From OFTM34 sp047639415 (GTDB taxonomy: Bacteria; Planctomycetota; UBA1135; GCA-002686595), in NCBI GenBank assembly GCA_047639415.1, contig JBLINP010000048.1, positions 1-20,486 of the forward strand: a DNA stretch of 20,486 nucleotides, given 5' to 3'. Each line of letters starts with the position of its first letter. Position 1 is the stretch's first letter. This document shows positions 14,685 through 20,486 of the stretch, piece after piece. The notes beneath the pieces are model-generated. The model made no database searches. It saw nothing but the letters and a program-made list of their open reading frames with translations, and was not told where the DNA came from. The translations under genes and the position numbers were made by a program.

Positions 14685-16136
14685 ATGAGAATCGGACTCA
14701 ATCAAGGCATACGTATGGGGCAGCGACTGGTTCAGTCGCCCCAGATGATTCAGGCCATGCAGGTTCTCCAACTGTCGACACTCGATTTGTCCGAGCGAAT
14801 CGAGCAGGAGTTGATCGAGAATCCCTTGCTCGAGATCGCTGATCCTGAGAGTTCGGACGAGCCCACCGAAGCTAAGCAGGATGAGCCGGACACCGAGTTC
14901 GACAATATGGTCGAAATGCTCGAACGCTATGAAAGCGACTTTGGCGATGGCCGTTCGCGAGCGGCTGGTGTGGAAGCCAGCGAACGCAAACTCGAAATGA
15001 TGCAGAACACCGCTTCTGACTTTCGCAGTTTGGCCGACGATCTAATCGCACAACTGGCCATCATCGACTTTACGCCAGAGCAGCGCGATCACGCCTTGTT
15101 CTTGATCTATTCGCTGGATGGACGCGGGTTTCTTCCCGACTCGTTGGAAGAATTGAGCGTCGAATGTGGCGCAACCCTGGAGGAGCTAGAAGATATCTTG
15201 CTCGAATTGCGCTACGTCTCTCATCCTGCGCTCGGCGCACACGATCTACGCGAATGTCTCTTGCTTCAATTGGCCGCTCACGGAATTCGGGATCAGCTAG
15301 AAGCCGTGGTGGTGCGCGATCATCTTGAAGATCTAATCACCAATCGCTTGCCACACATCGTTCGCGCTACTAATTCGACCTTGGATGAAGTCAAAGCAGC
15401 GATCGATACTATTCGGCATTTGGACCCAAGCCCCGCGCAGGATTACGGGAACGATCCGGTCAACGCCATCACTCCCGATGTGATGGTTATTGAAATCATG
15501 AACTCTGATCCAGCTTCCTCAGAGACAGGTAATTCCGAAACGCAACCGAAGTACGAAGTGACTTTGACGCGTGAGCGAATCCCCTCGCTCCAAGTGAGTC
15601 CCTCCTATCGCAAGATGCTCTTGGGATCCAAGCGCGGCGATGCGGTTCAGCAGTGGGTCAAACGTCGAGTCGAAGCAGCGCGTTGGTTCATCGATGCGAT
15701 CTATCAGCGTCGCAGCACGATGTTGAAAATTGCCGATGTTATCTTTGAGGTACAAAAGGGATTTTTGGAGAAGGGCGTTCAAGCGCTCAAGCCCTTGCGA
15801 ATGCAAGAAGTTGCCGACGAAGCGGGCGTACACATCTCAACGGTCAGCCGAGCCGTCGCGGGCAAATACGCCCAAACTCCCCAAGGAATTCACCCGCTCA
15901 AATTTTTCTTTACCGGTGGATTGGCAGATTCCTCCGGCGGCGTCTCCAGCCAAACCACAATCAAAGAACAAATTGGCGAACTGGTCGCAGCTGAAAACAA
16001 GGAGCATCCCTACTCCGACGAAGAGCTCTCCGAATTGATGCACGAAAAACACGGCATCAAGATTGCCCGCCGAACGGTCACGAAATATCGCAAGCTGCTC
16101 GAATTGCCCGCATCGAGTCAACGCAGAGAGTATTAG
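14685..16136 (+). CDS. rpoN: RNA polymerase sigma-54 factor
   Basis: Sigma-54 directs polymerase to -24/-12 promoters and needs an AAA+ activator to open DNA. The 483-residue protein has the activator-contact region I (about 1-50, Gln-rich, with QSPQMIQAMQVLQL and ENPLLEI). An acidic linker follows at about 52-80, then the core-binding region. The helix-turn-helix contains ISTVSRAVAGKYAQTPQGIHP (about 382-402), and the RpoN box ARRTVTKYRK lies at 461-470, close to the consensus ARRTVAKYRE. All domains are present and the length is normal. It follows the exported-protein gene by 12 bases with only a weak ribosome site, and efp follows after 178 bases. A cognate-type activator is encoded at 10313-11671. 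Confidence 0.97.
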   Translation: MRIGLNQGIRMGQRLVQSPQMIQAMQVLQLSTLDLSERIEQELIENPLLEIADPESSDEPTEAKQDEPDTEFDNMVEMLERYESDFGDGRSRAAGVEASERKLEMMQNTASDFRSLADDLIAQLAIIDFTPEQRDHALFLIYSLDGRGFLPDSLEELSVECGATLEELEDILLELRYVSHPALGAHDLRECLLLQLAAHGIRDQLEAVVVRDHLEDLITNRLPHIVRATNSTLDEVKAAIDTIRHLDPSPAQDYGNDPVNAITPDVMVIEIMNSDPASSETGNSETQPKYEVTLTRERIPSLQVSPSYRKMLLGSKRGDAVQQWVKRRVEAARWFIDAIYQRRSTMLKIADVIFEVQKGFLEKGVQALKPLRMQEVADEAGVHISTVSRAVAGKYAQTPQGIHPLKFFFTGGLADSSGGVSSQTTIKEQIGELVAAENKEHPYSDEELSELMHEKHGIKIARRTVTKYRKLLELPASSQRREY

Positions 16137-16314
16137 GCGCGCGCTGAATCCCCCGGCGCTCGGAAGTTCTAACGGGCGTCAATTGCTGCTCTCCTTGTCA
16201 ATTCTCGAGAAGGCCATCACACCGATCGACCTCAGTTCGGTATTCTGCCTCCCACACGCGGAGATCAATTTCCGCCCTTTCCCCCTCTCAACGAATTCGA
16301 ATCGAGATTCTGCT

Positions 16315-16884
16315 ATGGGCACGCGAGCTGTAGATTTGCGCAAAGGCACCGTTTTGGAACAAGACGGAGACCTTTTGGTGATTACCGAATACACCCACAA
16401 GACGCCGGGGAACCTGCGCGCGATCATTCAGATCAAGACCAAAAATCTAACCACGGGCCAATCCAACACGATGCGCTTGGGATCCGGCGACATGGTGGAG
16501 GTGGCCTATCTCGATCGCCGTAAATCGGAATATCTCTACCGCGAATCCAACGGTGATTTCGTGTTCATGAACTCCGAAGATTACGAACAGTTCACGCTCA
16601 CCAAAGATTTTGTGGGCGACAAGATGGGCTTCGTGAAGGAGAACACCGAGGTTGAAGTGACCTTCCACGGTGAATGTGCAGTCGGTGTGGCTCTGCCGAT
16701 GAGCGTCACTTTGAAAGTTGTTGAAGCAGAGCACGCGGTCAAAGGCAACACCGCGACGAACGTCAAGAAAGACGCCAAACTAGAAACCGGGCTTGCTGTC
16801 AAGGTGCCCTTGCACGTCGTCGTGGGCGACATGATCAAGGTCAACACGGAGAACGGTGATTTCCAGGGTCGCGTCAAGGACTGA
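16315..16884 (+). CDS. efp: Translation elongation factor P with an unmodified-type tip loop
   Basis: EF-P binds between the P and E sites of the ribosome and relieves stalling at consecutive prolines. The 189-residue protein has the KOW-like N-terminal domain (1-65), the OB domain II with FVGDKMGFVKENTEVEVTF, and domain III with GNTATNVKKDAKLETGLAV and the final GDMIKVNTENGDFQGR. At the tip of domain I, where most bacteria have PGKG with a modified lysine, this protein reads HKTPGNLRA, so Asn33 occupies the canonical position and Arg35 lies two residues on. Loops of this kind are, to my knowledge, seen in Planctomycetes and relatives. The ATG at 16315 is chosen from family length; the upstream open frame overlaps rpoN. 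It is probably transcribed from its own promoter in the 178-base gap. Confidence 0.97.
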   Translation: MGTRAVDLRKGTVLEQDGDLLVITEYTHKTPGNLRAIIQIKTKNLTTGQSNTMRLGSGDMVEVAYLDRRKSEYLYRESNGDFVFMNSEDYEQFTLTKDFVGDKMGFVKENTEVEVTFHGECAVGVALPMSVTLKVVEAEHAVKGNTATNVKKDAKLETGLAVKVPLHVVVGDMIKVNTENGDFQGRVKD

Positions 16885-16943
16885 CTAGCTGACGCCAGTA
16901 TCTGTGCTACTGCAGCTACTGCCACAGCTCGGCGGACGCCCGC

Positions 16944-18386
16944 TCACTCGCGCAGGTAAACGTAGACCGAGAGATCGCGCGACTCCACGATGAGTGGATA
17001 ACTCGCGACCAACTTGCAGTTTTGAGCCAGCAGCTGCTTGAATTCCGCGGCCTCCTCACGATCCCAGTCTTCTAATTGCTCCAGGTTGATGACCAACCAG
17101 GTGCGACGATCAAACCGAGCCCAACGATTTGGCAATTTTGCCCGAAAGCTGTCCAAATAGGCCAATTGAGACTGATTGCGCAGATTCGTATTGTCCGGCG
17201 AAAGGTAAAACTCCCCCACCGGAGCCTCCATTCCTAGAATCAGATCATCGGCTAGCTGGTGATTGCGAACGAAGCGGTACGCCGCGCGCCACATGGGCCG
17301 CTCGCCTTTTCGAACCGTCAAGAAGAGCCCGACGGAAGTCAGCGCAGGTAGGACCAACACCGCTAAGTAGGCTAACGGAAACAAATTCGTTCGAGTTAGG
17401 GCTCCGCGCTTTAGCGCCCCGATTGGAAGCGCGACAACGAGCGCAATCCACGGCAGCAAGACGAAAATGTATTGCGCGGAGACTCGAGCGAAGCAGGACG
17501 CAATGGTGGCTTCAAGAAAGGCGAGGAGAGCAACTCCCACGGCGAGCACCTCGAAAGGTTTGCGCCGCGCAAAGGCATAGATTGCTCCGATCCCCAAACC
17601 GACGCCCATCAGAGGTGTAATGAAAAAACCCGCGGTCAAGACGAAATGAGAGGCCGTTCCGCCACTGTGAATGGCGCGCCAAATTCGCCAAACCTCGAGC
17701 AGCGCTGGCGCTCCCGCAAGGATTCCGACTACGCCTGCGCCGATCAAAACCTTGCCGGCACGGCCGCGAACTCCAGGCACTTCAATTTTGAATCTAAGTA
17801 GGAGAAAGGGCAGGACAATCAGTACAGGTAGCGGGAAGGCGCCTGAGTAGTGAGCGAGGCAGGCGGCTACGGCAATACCCAATCCAGCGATGACGCGGAA
17901 AATGGAGTCCCGCCAAAGGCCTCGCAGAATAAGACCGCTTCCGAGGAGCGAAAGGTCCTGAGTCAGCGTGTAAAACCGCGCTGTTTGGGACCAGTAGGTA
18001 TGCCAAGCTGAAACCGCAACGAGCAGCGCTGCGGTCGCGGCTACGCGACGACCCGCGAACGGTGCGAAGGCCCAATAAGTCAGTGCGATTCCCAACCAAC
18101 CGAATATTGCGGGCAATATCCTGAGGTCAAATTCGGTCGGGCGAGAGGTGAGCGAATCCAAATAGATGCCAAAAACGCTGTAGCCGAGTGGGTTCTTCAA
18201 CCCGCCACGATCCGCATTCAGGCTGTCAGCCAACGTTAGAGCCTCATCCAGCCATAGGCTCCACTCGCCCAATCGGACGAATCTGGATAGCCCGATAAGA
18301 AGCGCAGCTGCAAGCAAGCAAACGGCCAACGAATCGCGCGAGCCCTCGGCTTCGGGGCCCTGATGCTTGGAATTGGTAGAATTCAC
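16944..18386 (-). CDS. GT-C family membrane glycosyltransferase (ArnT/PMT-like)
   Basis: These enzymes transfer a sugar from a polyprenyl-phosphate donor on the outer face of the inner membrane. The 480-residue product has about ten hydrophobic segments. The first large loop has EWSLWLDEALT, whose Asp-Glu matches the acidic catalytic motif of the GT-C fold. The block SAWHTYWSQTARFYTLTQDL matches the family's segment after the third helix, and a soluble C-terminal part covers about the last 100 residues. The acceptor and sugar cannot be told from sequence. A GTG at 18386 is used; a TTG at 18422 would add 12 residues, and neither has a clear ribosome site. It is transcribed divergently from the PEGA lipoprotein and convergently with efp. 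Confidence 0.85.
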   Translation of the reverse strand: MNSTNSKHQGPEAEGSRDSLAVCLLAAALLIGLSRFVRLGEWSLWLDEALTLADSLNADRGGLKNPLGYSVFGIYLDSLTSRPTEFDLRILPAIFGWLGIALTYWAFAPFAGRRVAATAALLVAVSAWHTYWSQTARFYTLTQDLSLLGSGLILRGLWRDSIFRVIAGLGIAVAACLAHYSGAFPLPVLIVLPFLLLRFKIEVPGVRGRAGKVLIGAGVVGILAGAPALLEVWRIWRAIHSGGTASHFVLTAGFFITPLMGVGLGIGAIYAFARRKPFEVLAVGVALLAFLEATIASCFARVSAQYIFVLLPWIALVVALPIGALKRGALTRTNLFPLAYLAVLVLPALTSVGLFLTVRKGERPMWRAAYRFVRNHQLADDLILGMEAPVGEFYLSPDNTNLRNQSQLAYLDSFRAKLPNRWARFDRRTWLVINLEQLEDWDREEAAEFKQLLAQNCKLVASYPLIVESRDLSVYVYLRE

Positions 18387-18529
18387 GGGGGGCAGGGTTT
18401 CAAACGGAGATCGGCAAGGCAACAGCTCGAACGAGATCTCGTCGAAGTATCTTTAAACGGGCTTCCCCGACTGGCCAAGTTTTCGTTGGATGTTGCAGCC
18501 GGAGCGGGAAGCGCTAAGAATAGACCCAG

Positions 18530-18958
18530 ATGATGAGCCCAATCAAAATCCGAATTTTCGTCCTCCCGTTCCTACTCCTGGCTTCACTTCTATCGACGGG
18601 CTGTGTCTCGAGCACCGCTAGTCCTGGAGTTTTCCTGGCGACGAACCCACCTGGCGCCCGGGTTTACGTCGATGGCGCGGATACAGGTTTCGCGACACCC
18701 TGCTCAATCTCGCTCAATAAGACGGTCGAGCACGAGGTAGCCTTCCTCCTCGACGGTTATGAAGTCGCTCGCCGGGAATTAGTTCCCAACACGCACTGGA
18801 CGGTCATCCCTTGGTCCGACGGTGAACTCGACGTCGGCATATGGCGATTTCCCTTGTTCCTCACCTTTCGCGGTTTGCTTTTCCCCTTTGGCGAAAACGA
18901 CAACTTGGTCCCCTCTCGAGTCTACGTGCCGCTTCAAATAGCCACCGAAGAAAACTAG
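18530..18958 (+). CDS. PEGA-domain lipoprotein
   Basis: The 142-residue product has a signal peptide with a good lipobox, LLSTGC (Cys25), so it is probably lipid-anchored. A PEGA domain covers about 33-75: FLATNPPGARVYVDGADTG, then the strand with LDGYE. PEGA domains are small beta-rich modules found in envelope proteins of many bacteria, often thought to bind cell-wall or surface polymers. After the domain come a hydrophobic, aromatic stretch (about 100-118, FPLFLTFRGLLFPFG) that may be a membrane-associated loop and a short tail. The gmhB gene follows after 16 bases, so the two are likely co-transcribed. There are two adjacent ATGs and the first is used. Confidence 0.87.
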   Translation: MMSPIKIRIFVLPFLLLASLLSTGCVSSTASPGVFLATNPPGARVYVDGADTGFATPCSISLNKTVEHEVAFLLDGYEVARRELVPNTHWTVIPWSDGELDVGIWRFPLFLTFRGLLFPFGENDNLVPSRVYVPLQIATEEN

Positions 18959-18974
18959 AACGAGCGATTCGAAA

Positions 18975-19550
18975 ATGATGCTTCGCAAAGCCGTTTTCTT
19001 GGATCGCGATGGAACGATCAATGTTGAGGTTGATTATCTGTCGGACCCCGCGCAACTGAAGTTGATTCCGGGGGCGGCAGAGGCCATTCGGGAACTCAAT
19101 CGATCAAAGTTCGAGGTCATCGTCGTCACGAATCAGAGCGGTATTGCGCGGGGCATGCTCGATATTGTGAAGCTGGATCAAATCCACGAACGTTTGCGGG
19201 AGATGCTGGCTGAAGAAGAGGCTCACTTTGACGCGGTTTATTTTTGCCCCCACCACCCAACCGTCGGGCAAGCGCCCTTCGTAACGGACTGCGAATGCCG
19301 GAAACCGCTACCGGGCATGCTGAAGCAAGCGGCTGCGGAACGAAACCTCGCTCTCGATGCAAGTAGCTGGATCGTTGGAGACTCGATTCGCGATCTAGAA
19401 GCCGGTGCCGCGCTAGGCGTGCCAGGAATTTTGGTATCCACCGGGAAGGGTGCCGATCAGCATCACCGACTTGGCGAGATTCATGAGCCCGCTCCTCTCT
19501 ACGCGCAAGATCTTCACGCTGCAGTGGCCGAGATTCTCAAACGCGGGTAG
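18975..19550 (+). CDS. gmhB: D-glycero-beta-D-manno-heptose-1,7-bisphosphate 7-phosphatase (GmhB-type HAD)
   Basis: GmhB removes the 7-phosphate of heptose bisphosphate in the making of ADP-heptose for LPS core. The HAD motifs are all visible in the 191-residue protein: FLDRDGTIN with nucleophile Asp10 and Asp12, VTNQSGIARG for motif II, the lysine in CRKPLPGML for motif III, and VGDSIRDLEAG for motif IV. The zinc-binding residues Cys91, His93, Cys106 and Cys108 are in the same spacing as in E. coli GmhB. The length matches the family. The close relative HisB-N has histidinol-phosphate activity, but no histidine gene is nearby. It lies 16 bases after the PEGA lipoprotein gene and ends before a hairpin shared with the FemAB-like gene. 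Confidence 0.92.
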   Translation: MMLRKAVFLDRDGTINVEVDYLSDPAQLKLIPGAAEAIRELNRSKFEVIVVTNQSGIARGMLDIVKLDQIHERLREMLAEEEAHFDAVYFCPHHPTVGQAPFVTDCECRKPLPGMLKQAAAERNLALDASSWIVGDSIRDLEAGAALGVPGILVSTGKGADQHHRLGEIHEPAPLYAQDLHAAVAEILKRG

Positions 19551-19562
19551 TGACTAGGCGCT

Positions 19563-19588
19563 CACCCGTTTGGAAACAAAGACGGGTG
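19563..19588. terminator. Hairpin between the convergent gmhB and FemAB-like genes
   Basis: The arms cacccgt (19563-19569) and acgggtg (19582-19588) form a seven-base-pair stem, and ttg-caa pairing can extend it inward with a small bulge. It lies between two convergent stop codons, so it may end both transcripts. No long T-tract follows on either strand; a weak second stem (19588-19591 with 19597-19600) overlaps the stop codon on the minus strand. Confidence 0.5.
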
Positions 19589-19593
19589 CCCGA

Positions 19594-20486
19594 TTAGGGC
19601 AAAAACGGCGAGGCTACATCAGAGAGTCGGCGCGCCAGCCACGCTGGCAATTGGCGCCAAACTGATTGCATCACCTGCGTCTTCGGATTCGAAGGCGTGA
19701 ATGAAGGCGTCGCGCGATGCCTCACCAAGTGGTAGCGATAATTTAGAGGTTGTCCTTCAAATCCCTGATGGATCTTGAACTTGTAGGCTCCCGAATCAAC
19801 TCGACTGCGCCCGAAATCGAACACGCGGAAGCCTCGTTCGACGGCCCACTCTTGAAGCCCGAGGTACATGAAATTGCTGGCCGAGTAGTTGCGATCAGCA
19901 TTCTGAGCTGTACCGGAATAATAGGCAGTCAACGTGTCCCCATAAGCAAAGGACATTACCGCAGCCAAAGGCTCTGAATCTTTGCGAACGACGTGGATGT
20001 AGATGTCCCCACGGAACTCGTGAACCATGGCCTCGAACATGCTTTTCGGAAGCGATGGCGAACCCAATGAATGCTTGTTGCGAGCAAACATCCTGTAAAG
20101 GTCTTCAACGTACCAAACACCTTCCGACAGCTGTAAGTTGTGCTTTTTGCGTGCCTTTCGAGCTTCGGCGCGCGACTTCTTCGGCATGCCCGCGAGTACG
20201 CCTTCTACGGTGTCGGGCAGATCCTTGATGAAGGTGGTGTACAGCGTACTTCCAGCCATCTCTGAACCCGGATCCCAAGCGTAGCGAAGCTCCAAATGCC
20301 CAATTTGTTCCCGATCCGCAATACCGGTCGCTTCCGTAAGTAGCGCTTGTTCAACTTCCGCATCGCGTCCGAGCGGACCGCCATAAACTCCGAAGGGAAC
20401 CGAAATGAGATTCTTGCCGCCAAGGAATCCGGGCGTGTACATCAACGGAAGAACGCCGATTAGCTCTTCTCCATCGAAGGCCAATA
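19594..20486 (-). CDS. FemAB-family (GNAT-like) protein, 5' end beyond the window
   Basis: The visible 297 or so codons lack the N-terminal start, which lies past the right edge; the frame runs off the window, and I judge about 40-60 residues missing. The visible part has the FemAB pattern: ELIGVLPLMYTPGFLGGKNL and ISVPFGVYGGPLG near the start, PKKSRAEARKARKKHN in the middle, and NFMYLGLQEWAVERG, FDFGRSRVDSGAYKFK and PLNYRYHL near the end. Proteins of this type, often annotated as FemAB or PEP-CTERM-associated, are thought to transfer amino acids or acyl groups for cell-wall or exopolysaccharide assembly; the substrate here is unknown. The C-terminal tail (about 35 residues, QVMQSVWRQLPAWLARRLSD) resembles an amphipathic helix. 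It converges with gmhB. Confidence 0.85.
   Translation of the reverse strand, partial: LAFDGEELIGVLPLMYTPGFLGGKNLISVPFGVYGGPLGRDAEVEQALLTEATGIADREQIGHLELRYAWDPGSEMAGSTLYTTFIKDLPDTVEGVLAGMPKKSRAEARKARKKHNLQLSEGVWYVEDLYRMFARNKHSLGSPSLPKSMFEAMVHEFRGDIYIHVVRKDSEPLAAVMSFAYGDTLTAYYSGTAQNADRNYSASNFMYLGLQEWAVERGFRVFDFGRSRVDSGAYKFKIHQGFEGQPLNYRYHLVRHRATPSFTPSNPKTQVMQSVWRQLPAWLARRLSDVASPFLP

Noticed and set aside
16063..16314. N-terminal extension of efp
   Set aside because: It overlaps the end of rpoN and is absent from EF-P family proteins, which are about 185-190 residues.
16902..16927. Possible terminator stem (ctgtg/cacag) between convergent efp and the GT-C gene
   Set aside because: The stem is only five base pairs with a long loop and no T-tract, so it is not supported.
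18498..18521. Possible -35/-10 pair (ttgcag, aagaat) giving a nearly leaderless PEGA transcript
   Set aside because: Each element matches the sigma-70 consensus at only three to four of six positions, which is within chance for this length.

Overview
The window reads as chromosomal housekeeping DNA from a Gram-negative-type bacterium, most likely a member of Planctomycetota or the wider PVC group. Four things point that way: an EF-P whose tip loop reads HKTPGNLRA in place of the usual KPGKG, a DUF1573-type exported protein with the SCGCTVP motif, a FemAB-family protein with the FDFGRS signature, and start codons that mostly lack a Shine-Dalgarno sequence. LpxH- and GmhB-type proteins imply lipid A and heptose, hence an outer membrane. 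The taxonomic call is inference. I see no tRNA or rRNA gene, CRISPR array, transposase, integrase or phage gene. The longest stretch without a gene is about 245 bases (12859-13103).

Layout. 47-2170 (minus): glyA and, upstream of it, an unknown membrane-anchored protein, separated by a strong hairpin. 2309-3577 (plus): a DUF1573 lipoprotein. 3643-12269 (minus): a run of eight genes, in transcription order a degenerate GGDEF protein, a sigma-54-dependent response regulator, lpxH, cmk, plsC, rpsA, an unknown lipoprotein and tyrS. It contains the well-known cmk-plsC-rpsA neighbourhood. 12415-12858 (minus): a small protein with a C-terminal membrane segment. 13104-16884 (plus): an exported protein with a secretin-like N-domain, then rpoN 12 bases later, then efp. 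16944-18386 (minus): a GT-C membrane glycosyltransferase. 18530-19550 (plus): a PEGA lipoprotein and a GmhB-type phosphatase. 19594 to the window edge (minus): a FemAB-like protein cut by the edge.

How the genes fit together. Translation is covered by tyrS, rpsA and efp; nucleotide and one-carbon supply by cmk and glyA; envelope building by lpxH, plsC, gmhB, the GT-C enzyme, the FemAB-like protein and several lipoproteins. A sigma-54 system is present in two parts, rpoN and a sigma-54 activator. The activator has a natural GAFTDA loop and an Asp-Asp Walker B, and it sits directly between a catalytically dead-looking GGDEF protein and lpxH. The best candidates for something undescribed are this regulator pair, the exported protein coupled to rpoN, the lipoprotein between rpsA and tyrS, and the EF-P tip. 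I did not find a clearly novel multi-gene defence or mobile system. All family calls come from reading motifs; no database search was run.
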